Assembly: GCF_014191055.1 (NCBI RefSeq)
Contig: NZ_JACHWB010000001.1
Coordinates: 525,875-589,874, forward strand
Origin: Microvirga lupini
GTDB lineage: Bacteria; Pseudomonadota; Alphaproteobacteria; Rhizobiales; Beijerinckiaceae
Reading direction: 5' to 3'
DNA length: 64,000 nucleotides
The position numbers and the translations under genes are program-made. Below the pieces are notes generated by a model. It was not told the DNA's origin. It searched no databases and saw only the letters and a list, made by a program, of their open reading frames with translations. This document shows positions 27,199 through 36,272 of the stretch, piece after piece. Every line of letters starts with the position of its first letter. Position 1 is the stretch's first letter.

Positions 27199-27987
27199 TT
27201 ACCACCACAGCGCGGCGGCCTGCCGGTCGCGTTCGCGCTGGGGCTGAGCTTGAGGAGCTTTGAGGGAATGATCGAGGGCCGTCAAGACACGGCGCACGGA
27301 GGTCTCGAAGGGTAGCCCCGTCCTGTCGCGCGGACGTGCCAGGGTGAGCGGCAGCTCGTCGAAGATGCGCCCCGGTTTCGGTTGCATGACGACGGCCCGG
27401 TCGGCCAGCGTCACCGCCTCCTGCACATCGTGCGTGACGAGCACCACGGTGGGGCGCGTTTCTTCCCAGAGGCTCAGGAGATGCTCGTGCAGGCTTGCAC
27501 GCGTGAATGCATCGAGCGCCGAGAAGGGCTCGTCGAGGAGCAGCACCTTCGGGTTGGTGACAAACGCGCGGGCGATCGACACGCGCTGCTGCTGGCCGCC
27601 CGAGAGGTCGCGGGGCCAGCGGTCGGCGTGCTCGACAAGGCCGATCTTTTCGAGCGCATGGGATACGCGCGCTTGTCGCTCGGCGGTGCTCAACCCATCG
27701 AGACCGAAGGCGATATTGTCGGAAACCGACAGCCAGGGCAACAGGCGCGGCTCCTGGAACACAATGCCGATGGCAGGGTGCGGACCCGACAGCACTTCAC
27801 CATCTAGGCGGATCTGTCCGGCGCTTTCCCGGTCAAGACCGGCGATGAGGCGCAGCAATGTCGTCTTGCCGCAGCCCGAGCCGCCGATCAGCGCGACGAT
27901 CTCGCCTTCCTGCACGATGAGGTTGATGTCGGAGAGCGCCCGTGTGCCGTCGGCGTATGTCTTGGAGAGATGTTCGAAGCTCAGCAT
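27199..27987 (-). CDS. ssuB: Sulfonate/nitrate-type ABC transporter ATP-binding protein
   Basis: A 262-residue ATPase of the SsuB/TauB/NrtD family. Walker A GGSGCGKTTLL (about residues 36-46), signature LSGGQQQRVSIARAF, Walker B VLLLDEPFSALD and the switch His in LVTHDVQEA are all intact. It should energise the permease at 28158 and binding protein at 29036. The 170-base gap from the permease gene is unusually long for an operon and holds a family B palindromic repeat. Confidence 0.9.
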   Translation of the reverse strand: MLSFEHLSKTYADGTRALSDINLIVQEGEIVALIGGSGCGKTTLLRLIAGLDRESAGQIRLDGEVLSGPHPAIGIVFQEPRLLPWLSVSDNIAFGLDGLSTAERQARVSHALEKIGLVEHADRWPRDLSGGQQQRVSIARAFVTNPKVLLLDEPFSALDAFTRASLHEHLLSLWEETRPTVVLVTHDVQEAVTLADRAVVMQPKPGRIFDELPLTLARPRDRTGLPFETSVRRVLTALDHSLKAPQAQPQRERDRQAAALWW

Positions 27988-28014
27988 CTAATGACCCCGC
28001 GCACAATACACCGG

Positions 28015-28122
28015 CCTCGTCCTGAGGAGGTACGAAGCACCGTCTCGAAGGAGAAACAAGCGCACACTGGACACGCAACCCTCGTCCTTCGAGACGCCGC
28101 GATGCGGCTCCTCAGGATGAGG
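28015..28122. repeat. Palindromic repeat, family B, inside the ssu operon
   Basis: A 108-base element with outer arms CCTCGTCCTGAGGAG and CTCCTCAGGATGAGG, and inner arms GTCTCGAAGGA/TCCTTCGAGAC. It matches the copy at 52884 in borders and inner arms. It separates the permease and ATPase genes of the sulfonate transporter. Confidence 0.85.
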
Positions 28123-28157
28123 GTTTCTGGTCGTCCACCCACTCACGATGAGGCGCA

Positions 28158-29036
28158 TCACAACCGCTCCCTTACCGTATCCTGCCAGCGCACCAGCGGC
28201 TTGGTTCCTGCAACGAGCAGGCTGTCGGCGAGCTTGCCGAGCAACGCAAACGCGATAATGGCGGCAAGGATCTGGTCGGGCTTGCCCATCTGCTGCCCGT
28301 CGACGAGCAGATAGCCGAGGCCCTCTGACGCACCCATGAACTCGGCCGCAACCACGAACATGAAGCCGAGGCCGAGACCCGACCGCAGCGCGATCACGGC
28401 TTCGGGCAACACCGCCGGCAACAGGATGCGGCGGGCAAGCTGCACGCGCGAGAGCCGGAACACATGGCCCACCTCCACGAGCTTGCGGTCGACGGAGAGG
28501 ATCGCGCCCGCGATGCCGAGATAGACGGGGAAGAACACGCCGACCGCGATGAGCGCCACTTTCGAGGCCTCGAAGATGCCGAGCCACAGGATGAACAGAG
28601 GCACCCAGGCGATGGAGGGAATCGCCCGCAGGGCCTGCAGGGTCGGGTCGAGCAATTGCCGGAGAGTCTTGCTTGAGCCTGAGAGCGCGCCGAGCACGAT
28701 GCCCGAGAACGCGCCAATGATGAAGCCGACGAGAACGCGCCAGAGCGTCATCCAGGCATGGGTCCACAATTCGCCGGTTTCGGCGAGAGCCGAGAGCGTC
28801 GCGATGATGCGGCTCGGCGGCGGCACGAGGCGGCCCTCCGCGAGGCCGAAGGTGACGGCGGCTTCCCAGAGAAGCGCAATGGCTATAGGCAAGAAAAAGC
28901 CGAGAAGGATGCGCCCGTCGAAGGCGCGTCGCTTCTCGGTGGAGGTTGGGGCCGCGAGAGCGGCGGCACCCTCATGGGAGGACCAGGCGTTGCTTGCAGC
29001 TTGGCCTGTCACGGCGCTCTCCCGTGATGAAATCAT
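28158..29036 (-). CDS. ssuC: Sulfonate-type ABC transporter permease
   Basis: A 292-residue inner-membrane permease of the SsuC/TauC/NrtB family with about six hydrophobic segments. The N-terminal 40 residues are a polar extension, and the EAA-like loop VEVGHVFRLSRVQLARRILLPAVLP is the ATPase-docking region. Its ATG shares one base with the ssuA stop (TGATG), showing translational coupling. The downstream ATPase gene is separated by a repeat. Confidence 0.9.
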   Translation of the reverse strand: MISSRESAVTGQAASNAWSSHEGAAALAAPTSTEKRRAFDGRILLGFFLPIAIALLWEAAVTFGLAEGRLVPPPSRIIATLSALAETGELWTHAWMTLWRVLVGFIIGAFSGIVLGALSGSSKTLRQLLDPTLQALRAIPSIAWVPLFILWLGIFEASKVALIAVGVFFPVYLGIAGAILSVDRKLVEVGHVFRLSRVQLARRILLPAVLPEAVIALRSGLGLGFMFVVAAEFMGASEGLGYLLVDGQQMGKPDQILAAIIAFALLGKLADSLLVAGTKPLVRWQDTVRERL

Positions 29037-30004
29037 CAGCGCGACGCGGTGGCGAAGCGGCGGTCGATCAGCGAGTCGACGGCGGCTCGCACGTTGGTCT
29101 CAGGGGTGATGACGCCGGCCTGCTGCAGGGCGAGGCCTGCGGCCAGGATGGTGTCGACCTGAGGCTGACCGATGGAGGAATGTGTGAGCTCCGTGCGCTC
29201 GAGCTGGCGCTCGATCACCGCATCAGGCAGCTTGGTGTAGGCAATCAGGGACTTCTTCAACTCGTCCTTGTTGGCGAGCGCATATTTGCGCGCTTCCTCA
29301 TAGGCCTTGAGCACGCGCTCCACGAGGGCCGGGTTGTCCTTGGCGAAGGCCTCGGAGACATTGAGCACGCCCCAGGTGTTGGCGCCGGCATTGCGGTAGA
29401 ACAGCTGGGCGCCGGTTTCCACCTCAGACGCAGCCATCAGCGGGTCGAGGCCGGCCCAGGCATCCACGTCGCCGCGCTCGAGCGCGGTGCGGCCATCCGG
29501 ATGCTGGAGCAGAACGAGCTTCACGTCCTTCTCGGTGAGCTTGGCCTCCTGCAGGGCCCGCACCAGGAAGATGTGCGGATCGGTGCCGCGGGTCACGGCC
29601 ACGCGCTTGCCCTTCAGGTCTTCGACCTTGCTGATGCCCGTGTCCTTGCGGGTCACGAGCGCCGTCCATTCCGGTCGGGAATAAACATAGATCGACTTGA
29701 TCGGGTTGCCGTTGATCTTGCCGATCAGGGCGGCGGCGCCAGCGGTCGAACCGAAATCAATCGAGCCGGCATTCAGGAATTCAAGCGCCTTGTTGGAGCC
29801 GAGCGACTGCACCCAGCGCACCTTGATGCCGTCCTTCTCCAGTTCCTTCTCGAGAAAGCCCTTGTCCTTGAGGACGAGGCTCACCGGGTTGTAGGTGGCG
29901 AAGTCGATCCTGATTTCCTTGGGCTGCGCAATGGCGCCGTTGGCGAGCACAGTCAGGCCCGTGGCGACGGAGGCGGCGAGAAGAAGGCGGCGGGTCAGGC
30001 TCAT
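29036..30004 (-). CDS. ssuA: Aliphatic sulfonate ABC transporter substrate-binding protein
   Basis: A 322-residue periplasmic binding protein of the SsuA family. Residues 1-26 form the signal peptide (MSLTRRLLLAASVATG.., ending GAIA). The EIRIDFATYNPVSLVLKDKGFLEKEL region and VRWVQSLGSNKALEFLNAGSIDFGSTAGAAALI are typical of sulfonate binders. The likely ligand class is alkanesulfonates but related taurine or nitrate compounds are possible. It is the first gene of the operon and follows a consensus-like promoter at 30125-30153. Confidence 0.9.
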   Translation of the reverse strand: MSLTRRLLLAASVATGLTVLANGAIAQPKEIRIDFATYNPVSLVLKDKGFLEKELEKDGIKVRWVQSLGSNKALEFLNAGSIDFGSTAGAAALIGKINGNPIKSIYVYSRPEWTALVTRKDTGISKVEDLKGKRVAVTRGTDPHIFLVRALQEAKLTEKDVKLVLLQHPDGRTALERGDVDAWAGLDPLMAASEVETGAQLFYRNAGANTWGVLNVSEAFAKDNPALVERVLKAYEEARKYALANKDELKKSLIAYTKLPDAVIERQLERTELTHSSIGQPQVDTILAAGLALQQAGVITPETNVRAAVDSLIDRRFATASR

Positions 30005-30124
30005 TGTGAAGGTCCCATGTTGGGCGCATGGGAGCTTGGGACTGAGGTCCTGAAGGCACCCGGCGCTTTAGCTGCACTTGTTTCGCGCCCGCAATCTGCA
30101 TGCTTCAAATCGGCGCGTGTCCTT

Positions 30125-30153
30125 TTTATAGAACCCATTGTTTTTTATGTCAA
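30125..30153 (-). promoter_or_regulatory. Consensus sigma-70 promoter for ssuA
   Basis: On the minus strand TTGACA (30153-30148), a 17-base spacer and TATAAA (30130-30125) form a near-perfect housekeeping promoter. It is about 120 bases upstream of ssuA, in an AT-rich patch within otherwise GC-rich DNA. Such a strong core promoter suggests that control is by a repressor or activator; no obvious operator was identified. Confidence 0.75.
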
Positions 30154-30266
30154 ACAAAATATCTTATAAAGAACATCCTATCCGGTTTTCCGAATAAGGC
30201 CAGCCGTTCGTGGGAGAAGGCTCTTTTGGGTGGTAAGCCGAACACCACCTCGTATACGGTTGCTCC

Positions 30267-33017
30267 ATGCCATCCCTGAAGCCTCAGACCATCCTGCAAA
30301 GCCTCGGTAATCAAAAGATCCGGGATGCCGCGGAACTGCGTGCCGGGCTCGTTCCCCTGCTCAGGACCTTCCTGGATGAGGGTATGGCGGAAGCCGAGGC
30401 GAAGCTCCTGGAAACTCAGGATGGGCTCGTCTGTGCCCGCTCTCTCTGCGAGCAGATGGACCGGCTTGTGCACATCGTGCACGAGGCGATCGTCCGGCAT
30501 CTCTATCCCAGTGCCAATCCATCGGCCGGCGAACGCCTCGCCGTCGTGGCGACCGGCGGCTATGGGCGCGGCACCCTGGCCCCCGGCTCCGACGTCGATC
30601 TCCTGTTCCTCCTGCCCTACAAGCAGACGGCCTGGAGCGAGAGCGTCGTCGAGGCGATGCTCTACGTGCTGTGGGATCTCAAGCTGAAGGTGGGGCATGC
30701 GACCCGCTCCGTGGAGGAATGCCTGCGCGAGGCGGGCGCCGACATGACGATCCGCACCTCCCTGCTCGAGGCGCGCTTCCTGTTCGGCGACCCGGAGCTC
30801 TTCGACGATCTGGCCAGGCGCTTCGACAAGGAAATCATCGCCACCTCGGCTCCTGCCTTCGTCGATGCCAAGCTGAAGGAACGGGATGCGCGCGTGGCCA
30901 AGGCCGGCGCCTCGCGCTACCTCGTCGAGCCCAATGTAAAGGACGGCAAGGGGGGCTTGCGTGACCTCAACACGCTGTTCTGGATTGCGAAATACGTCTA
31001 CCGGGTCAAAGAGCCCGAGGAGCTGGTGGCCGCAGGCCTCTTCACGAAGGACGAGTTCAACCTGTTCGCGCGCTGCGAGGAGTTTTTGTGGCGGGTGCGC
31101 TGCCACATGCATTTCGCCACCGGCCGCGCCGAGGAGCGCCTGACCTTCGACCTGCAACGCGTACTTGCCGAGCGCATCGGCTTTGCCCCCAGGGCAGGTC
31201 TGTCGGCGGTCGAGCGCTTCATGAAGGCCTACTTTCTCATAGCCAAGGATGTGGGCGATCTTACCGCCATCGTCTGCGCCGAGCTGGAGGCACGCCAGAC
31301 CAAGCGACGGCCCATGCTCGACCGCATGTTCGGTCGTTTCCGTCGCCGTCGCGGTGGTGCGCTGTTGGGGGAAGGCTTCATCATCGACAACAACCGCCTC
31401 AATGTCGAGAACGAGGAGGCGTTCGAGCGTGATCCGGTGAACCTGATCCGTCTGTTCTGGCTCGCTGACAGGCGCAATCTAGCGATCCATCCCGATGCGA
31501 AGCGTCTGGCGACCCGCTCGCTCAAGCTCATCGGTCCGAGCCTGCGCAACGATGCGGAGGCCAACAAGCTGTTTCTCGAGATCATCACGTCCAAGAATGC
31601 CCCGGAGGTGGTGCTGCGCCAGATGAACGAGGCCGGCGTGCTCGGCCGCTTCGTTCCGGATTTCGGCCGCATCGTCGCGATGATGCAGTTCAACATGTAC
31701 CACCATTATACGGTGGATGAGCACCTCGTGCGCTCGGTCGGTGTGCTCACGGAAATCGAGGCGGGCCACCTCGGGGGCGAGCATCCGCTGGCGAACCGGA
31801 TCTTTCCCACCATCCGCAACCGCCGTGCGCTCTACGTCGCCGTCTTCCTGCACGACATCGCCAAGGGCCGGCCGGAGGACCATTCGACCGCCGGTGCTGT
31901 GATCGCCCGCAAGCTCGGGCCCCGCTTCGGCCTTTCTGACGCGGAGACCGACACGGTCGCTTGGCTCGTCGAGCACCATCTGCTGATGTCGAACACGGCG
32001 CAGAGTCGCGACCTGTCCGATCCTGCCACCATCAAGAGCTTCGCCGAGGTGGTGCAGACCATGGAGCGCCTCAAGCTCCTGCTCGTGCTCACCATCGCGG
32101 ACATCAAGGCCGTGGGGCCGGGCACCTGGACCGGCTGGAAGGGCCAGCTCCTGCGCAATCTCTATCAGGAAACGGAGGTGTTCCTCGGCGGCGGCGCGGT
32201 GGACCTCGCCCGCTCCGAGCGCGTGCGCCTGGCCCAGGAGCAGCTGCGCGCCGAACTGCCCGATTGGCCGGACGAGGAGTTCGACGCCTACGCCTCCCGC
32301 CATACGCCGGGCTACTGGATGAAGACCGACGAGACCCGGCGGGCGAAGCAGGCCCGCCTCCTGCGGGAATCGGAGAAGGGTGGCCGGACCGTGACCACGG
32401 CCTACGAGACGGACCAGTTCCGTGACGTGACCGAACTCACCATCCTGTCGCCGGACCATCCGCGCCTGCTCGCGATCATTACCGGCGCCTGCGCGGCATC
32501 CGGCGGCAACATCGTCGATGCGCAGATCTTCACCACCACGGACGGCATGGCGCTGGACACCATCGTGCTGTCCCGCGCTTTCGACCGGGACGAGGACGAG
32601 CTGCGCCGGGCCGAACGGGTTGCCAAGGCCATCGAGCGGGCCCTGAAGGGCGAGGTGAGGATCGCCGATCTCGTGGACGGCAAGCGCCCGTCGAAAGAGC
32701 GGTCACGGGCCTTCCACGTGCCCCCGGAGGTGACCATCGACAATTCCCTGTCGAACCGCCAGACGGTGATCGAGGTCTCCGGCCTCGACCGTCCGGGCCT
32801 GCTCTACGACCTCACCACGGCCCTGGGCAAACTCAACCTCAACATCGCCTCGGCCCATATCGTGACCTTCGGCGAGAAGGCCGTGGACGTGTTCTACGTG
32901 ACCGACCTGACCGGCACGAAGATCACCCATGCGGGGCGCCAGGCCACCATCCGGCGGGCCCTGCTCGACGTGTTCAAGGGGGAGGAAACCGAGGCCGGCC
33001 TGCGGCGCAGCGCTTGA
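30267..33017 (+). CDS. glnD: Bifunctional PII uridylyltransferase/uridylyl-removing enzyme GlnD
   Basis: A 916-residue sensor of glutamine that adds or removes UMP on PII proteins and thereby sets nitrogen assimilation. Order of domains: nucleotidyltransferase (ATGGYGRGTLAPGSDVDLLFL, around residue 95), HD hydrolase (VFLHDIAKGRPEDHS, around 525), then two ACT domains (from about 722 and 833) that sense glutamine. Length is normal for alphaproteobacterial GlnD. It is divergent from ssuA, and grpE follows 66 bases later. Confidence 0.97.
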   Translation: MPSLKPQTILQSLGNQKIRDAAELRAGLVPLLRTFLDEGMAEAEAKLLETQDGLVCARSLCEQMDRLVHIVHEAIVRHLYPSANPSAGERLAVVATGGYGRGTLAPGSDVDLLFLLPYKQTAWSESVVEAMLYVLWDLKLKVGHATRSVEECLREAGADMTIRTSLLEARFLFGDPELFDDLARRFDKEIIATSAPAFVDAKLKERDARVAKAGASRYLVEPNVKDGKGGLRDLNTLFWIAKYVYRVKEPEELVAAGLFTKDEFNLFARCEEFLWRVRCHMHFATGRAEERLTFDLQRVLAERIGFAPRAGLSAVERFMKAYFLIAKDVGDLTAIVCAELEARQTKRRPMLDRMFGRFRRRRGGALLGEGFIIDNNRLNVENEEAFERDPVNLIRLFWLADRRNLAIHPDAKRLATRSLKLIGPSLRNDAEANKLFLEIITSKNAPEVVLRQMNEAGVLGRFVPDFGRIVAMMQFNMYHHYTVDEHLVRSVGVLTEIEAGHLGGEHPLANRIFPTIRNRRALYVAVFLHDIAKGRPEDHSTAGAVIARKLGPRFGLSDAETDTVAWLVEHHLLMSNTAQSRDLSDPATIKSFAEVVQTMERLKLLLVLTIADIKAVGPGTWTGWKGQLLRNLYQETEVFLGGGAVDLARSERVRLAQEQLRAELPDWPDEEFDAYASRHTPGYWMKTDETRRAKQARLLRESEKGGRTVTTAYETDQFRDVTELTILSPDHPRLLAIITGACAASGGNIVDAQIFTTTDGMALDTIVLSRAFDRDEDELRRAERVAKAIERALKGEVRIADLVDGKRPSKERSRAFHVPPEVTIDNSLSNRQTVIEVSGLDRPGLLYDLTTALGKLNLNIASAHIVTFGEKAVDVFYVTDLTGTKITHAGRQATIRRALLDVFKGEETEAGLRRSA

Positions 33018-33083
33018 TTTGTGGCGCCATCGACCTGATATGTGCCCCGAACCCATCCTTCTCCCACCTTCAGTTGATCGACC

Positions 33084-33704
33084 ATGAATCCGAACGACAC
33101 GGAAAACCAGAACGCGGCCCCGCAGGCCGAGCCCGCCAACGACGCTGCCCCCGAGGCTGCTTCCGCGCCCGAGGCCGACCCGATCGCCGTTCTCGAGGCC
33201 GAGAAGGCGGATCTCAAGGACAAGCTCCTGCGCCTGATGGCCGACATGGAGAACCTGCGCCGGCGCACCGAGCGCGAGATGGCCGATGCCCGCACCTATG
33301 CGGTGGCCAATTTCGCCCGCGACATGCTCAATGTGGCGGACAATATCCGCCGGGCCATCGAGAGCGTGCCGGAGGAGGCGAGCAAGAGCGCCGAGGGCGC
33401 CTTCAAGGGCCTGATCGAGGGCATCGACCTCACCGAGCGCGACCTGCTGAAGAACCTGGAGCGCCATGGGGTCAAGAAGCTCGACCCGCAGGGGCAGAAG
33501 TTCGACCCGAACCTGCACCAGGCCATGTTCGAGATCCCCAACGCCGAGGTCCCGAACGGCACGGTCCTGCAGGTGGTCCAGTCCGGCTTCGTCATCGGCG
33601 ACCGCGTCCTGCGTCCGGCCCTGGTCGGCGTCTCCAAAGGTGGACCGAAGGCGGCCTCGAATGGGGCCGGCAGCGAGACGGCGGACAATTCGTCGGCGTC
33701 GTAA
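33084..33704 (+). CDS. grpE: Nucleotide exchange factor GrpE
   Basis: A 206-residue co-chaperone that releases ADP from DnaK. After an acidic, Ala/Pro-rich disordered N-terminus (residues 1-35), a long coiled coil ([29 protein letters not shown]..) leads to the beta-wing domain with [26 protein letters not shown] and GYVIGDR-like [20 protein letters not shown]. Separated from dnaKJ (9 kb away) and from hrcA (18 kb away). It follows glnD by 66 bases; no clear heat-shock promoter is seen there. Confidence 0.97.
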   Translation: MNPNDTENQNAAPQAEPANDAAPEAASAPEADPIAVLEAEKADLKDKLLRLMADMENLRRRTEREMADARTYAVANFARDMLNVADNIRRAIESVPEEASKSAEGAFKGLIEGIDLTERDLLKNLERHGVKKLDPQGQKFDPNLHQAMFEIPNAEVPNGTVLQVVQSGFVIGDRVLRPALVGVSKGGPKAASNGAGSETADNSSAS

Positions 33705-33724
33705 TCGCTTACCACTGCGCTTTT

Positions 33725-33888
33725 CCCTCCCCCATGCGGGGAGGGGCAGGGTGGGGTCGGAAAGTAAGGCACTGCCTGTGGCGAGAAGAGCTCCACATGA
33801 TTACAGTGCCTGGAACATCGATCTCTCACCCGGTCGCACCACTCCCACCCGGCCGCTTCGCGGCTGCCCCTCCCCGCAAGGGGGAGGG
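33725..33888. repeat. Large GC-rich inverted repeat, family D
   Basis: The arms CCCTCCCCCATGCGGGGAGG and CCTCCCCGCAAGGGGGAGGG, extended inward by GGGTGGG/CCCACCC, are inverted copies about 165 bases apart end to end. A second nested pair, AGGCACTG/CAGTGCCT, lies in the centre. It fills the space between grpE and the TRIC-like gene and could end grpE transcription. Confidence 0.75.
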
Positions 33889-33923
33889 AAGCTGGCGGTG
33901 CCGCCGGCTCATGTAGGCCGGAC

Positions 33924-34559
33924 GTGACCTTCCTCCAATCCATCCCCTTCGAAACCATCGGCGTCGCCGTCTTCGCGCTCTCCGGCGCTCTGATGGCGGC
34001 CCGCAAGGGCATGGATCCGTTCGGCTTCGCGCTTCTGGCGACCCTCACGGGCGTCGGCGGCGGCACCGTGCGGGACGTGCTCATCGGCATCCGGCCGGTC
34101 TTCTGGGTCGGGGATCCCGGCGACGTGCTCGTCTGCCTGATCGTGGCGGAGCTCGTCTTCATCCTCGGACCCAAGCGTGTGACCTGGATCGAGGGCGGCA
34201 GGCAGGGCCGCCTCCTGCTCTGGGCGGATGCCCTGGGCCTGGCCCTCTTCGCGGTCTCGGGGACGGCCAAGGCGCTGGGCGCCGGCGTGCCGGCCCTGTC
34301 GGCGGTGGCGCTCGGCACCATCACGGCCACCTTCGGCGGCATCATCCGTGACATCTTCGCCGGAACGACGCCCCTCGTGCTGCGCCAGGAGATCTACGTC
34401 ACGGCGGCGGCCCTGGGGGCTGCCGTCATGGTGGCCCTGCAGGCTCTCGGCCTCAATCCCTTCCTCAGCGCGGCGACTGGCTTCATCGCCGCCTTCACCT
34501 TAAGGGCGCTCGCCCTCCTGCGCGGCTGGTCCCTTCCGGCTTTTCCCAAACGCGATTAG
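33924..34559 (+). CDS. Trimeric intracellular cation channel-like protein (UPF0126)
   Basis: A 211-residue inner-membrane protein with about seven hydrophobic helices arranged as two similar halves, each with a glycine-rich re-entrant motif: GVGGGTVRDVL and ATFGGIIRDIF. These match bacterial TRIC/YicG channels, thought to conduct K+ or other monovalent cations. The start is a GTG at 33924. Its TAG stop (34557-34559) coincides with the first bases of a 95-bp repeat. Confidence 0.9.
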   Translation: MTFLQSIPFETIGVAVFALSGALMAARKGMDPFGFALLATLTGVGGGTVRDVLIGIRPVFWVGDPGDVLVCLIVAELVFILGPKRVTWIEGGRQGRLLLWADALGLALFAVSGTAKALGAGVPALSAVALGTITATFGGIIRDIFAGTTPLVLRQEIYVTAAALGAAVMVALQALGLNPFLSAATGFIAAFTLRALALLRGWSLPAFPKRD

Positions 34560-34651
34560 AGCATTTTTCGGCGAAGTGGATCCGGTTCGCCGTCAAAAAA
34601 TGCGACAACTCCAGAAGGAGAGATGATTCCACGCAAGTGGAAGCAGCTCTA
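34557..34651. repeat. 95-bp intergenic repeat, family C, copy 2
   Basis: Matches 22491-22585 at 93 of 95 bases by eye; same TAGAGC..GCTCTA borders and two internal hairpins. It fills the whole gap between two convergent genes. Its left end supplies the TAG stop of the channel gene and its right end supplies the minus-strand TAG stop of the gene at 34649. Confidence 0.9.
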
Positions 34652-35587
34652 GGGCTTGATCTCCACGCCGTCGATCACCGCCCGGAAACGCCGCAGGTTC
34701 TCGTCCCGCTGCTCCACCCGTGTGAGGCCGACCATGCGCACGTAGCGGCCGGGCTCGAAGCGGAGCGTCTGCATCACCACGACCGGCTGGCCCGATTCCG
34801 CCTCCACGGCCCTGGCGACGATCTCGTGCCAGTCCTGGCCCTTGAAGCGGAAGCTCTCCGAGCGTTCGATCCTGACCTCCTTGAGGATCTGGTTGGCGTT
34901 GAGCGCCGCGCGGGCGAACTGGTTGCGCTGCTCGCCAGCAGGCGGCACGGCTCCGAGAGAAGAGGCCATGATCAGGATCGGCTGCTCCACCGCCTTGATC
35001 GTATCCTTCGGCCCGTCCGTGAACAGGACGGAATTGCCGGAGATCGCGCGAACCGGGCGGAAGCCCGCCAGGTCGCCGAGCTGGAAGGGCATGGCGGAGA
35101 CCTGCTCCTCGATGGAGATCGGCCCGCGCAGGGCGACGGTTTTCAGGGCCTCCCGGATCTGGGCCTCGCTGTAGCCGTCGGTGCCGCCGCGAACCTGCGC
35201 GATGATAAGGCCTGTCACATCCTGGCCCCTGACCGCCATGACCCATTTGCGCCCTTCCACGGGCCCTGCCATGGTGCCGCCGATCAGCACCCCGGTCTTG
35301 TCGCCGAGCTTGAGGCTCTCGCGGGAGGTCTCGTTCAACCCCTGACGCTTCAGGGCATCCTTGGTGAAGCCCTTGACCAGTTGCTCATAGGCCTGCGCGG
35401 GCATCTCCACGAGGTTGATGGCGGCGGCCTTCTCCTCGTTCTCGAATCCGCTGAAGCGCCGCGACACGGTCATGTCCTGCGGCGGAACGATGCCGATCCG
35501 CGAGGCCGGCGGAAACACGGGCTCGGCCGCGAGGGCGGCCTGAAGCGACAGGGCGAAGCCCAAGGCGGCGGCTGCAAAAGCTTTCAT
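34649..35587 (-). CDS. Hypothetical secreted protein
   Basis: A 312-residue exported protein of unknown function. The first 20 residues form a clear signal peptide (MKAFAAAALGFALSLQAALA). The mature part has no cysteines, no membrane segment and a mixed alpha/beta character, with stretches such as RIGIVPPQDMTVSRRFSGFE and GDKTGVLIGGTMAGPVEGRKW. I recognise no named domain. It is the last gene of a minus-strand series below alkB (gap 33 bases), and its stop codon lies in a 95-bp repeat. Confidence 0.72.
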   Translation of the reverse strand: MKAFAAAALGFALSLQAALAAEPVFPPASRIGIVPPQDMTVSRRFSGFENEEKAAAINLVEMPAQAYEQLVKGFTKDALKRQGLNETSRESLKLGDKTGVLIGGTMAGPVEGRKWVMAVRGQDVTGLIIAQVRGGTDGYSEAQIREALKTVALRGPISIEEQVSAMPFQLGDLAGFRPVRAISGNSVLFTDGPKDTIKAVEQPILIMASSLGAVPPAGEQRNQFARAALNANQILKEVRIERSESFRFKGQDWHEIVARAVEAESGQPVVVMQTLRFEPGRYVRMVGLTRVEQRDENLRRFRAVIDGVEIKP

Positions 35588-35620
35588 GGATGCCCCTCCA
35601 GTTGGTGCGTGGTTACGAGG

Positions 35621-36241
35621 CTAGAGCGGCTTTTCCACCTTGCGCAAGGTGAGATTGAGGCGCCCGCCCTGCGGCAGCAGGTCCGAGCTGCCGGCGTTCA
35701 GCCGGTCGACGCCATGATAGATCAGCCGCGCCGGACCGCCGAACACGATCGCGTCACCGGAGCGGAGCTTGATCGATTTCGTCGGATCCTTGCGCTCCAG
35801 TCCGCCATAGCGGAACAGCGCCGTGTCGCCGAGCGATAGGGAGACGACGGGCGCGTCGAACGCCTCCTCGTCCTTGTCCTGGTGCATCCCCATGCGGGCC
35901 GTGGGCTCGTAGAAGTTGATCAGGCAGGCGTCGGGCGGATGGGGATAGAAGCTCAGTTCCTCCCAGGCGCGCAGCACCTGATCCGGCATGGCCGGCCAGG
36001 GCTCGCCGGTCTCCGGATGCGTCGGCTGGTAGCGATAACCCTGCACATCCGACACCCAGCCCAGCCGCCCGCAATTGGTCATGCGCACGGAGAACGGCTT
36101 CCCCGTATGCGGCATGCGTGGGGTAAAGAGGGGCGCTGCCTTCGTGATCTCGCGCAGCGATTGGAGCAGCCGCTCCTGCGCCGAGCGGTCGAGGTAGTCG
36201 GGATGGTAGACGAGGCCGGGGCTAAGGGTGATGGCGGACAT
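35621..36241 (-). CDS. alkB: DNA oxidative demethylase AlkB
   Basis: A 206-residue 2-oxoglutarate/Fe(II)-dependent dioxygenase that reverses 1-methyladenine and 3-methylcytosine damage. Iron ligands are His120 and Asp122 (MGMHQDKDE) and His176 (IYHGVDR); Arg194 and Arg200 (RLNLTLR) bind 2-oxoglutarate. Length and order match E. coli AlkB. A separate Ada-like alkyltransferase lies at 46474, but they are not in an operon here. A family A repeat precedes this gene. Confidence 0.95.
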   Translation of the reverse strand: MSAITLSPGLVYHPDYLDRSAQERLLQSLREITKAAPLFTPRMPHTGKPFSVRMTNCGRLGWVSDVQGYRYQPTHPETGEPWPAMPDQVLRAWEELSFYPHPPDACLINFYEPTARMGMHQDKDEEAFDAPVVSLSLGDTALFRYGGLERKDPTKSIKLRSGDAIVFGGPARLIYHGVDRLNAGSSDLLPQGGRLNLTLRKVEKPL

Positions 36242-36272
36242 TTCCTGTATCCTGGCACGCTCCGCTCTCTGC

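Noticed and set aside
33013-33043. Possible RpoH promoter before grpE (CTTGAT then GATATGTG)
   Set aside because: The -10 lacks the leading C and the final G, and the spacer differs from that of dnaK; too weak to list.
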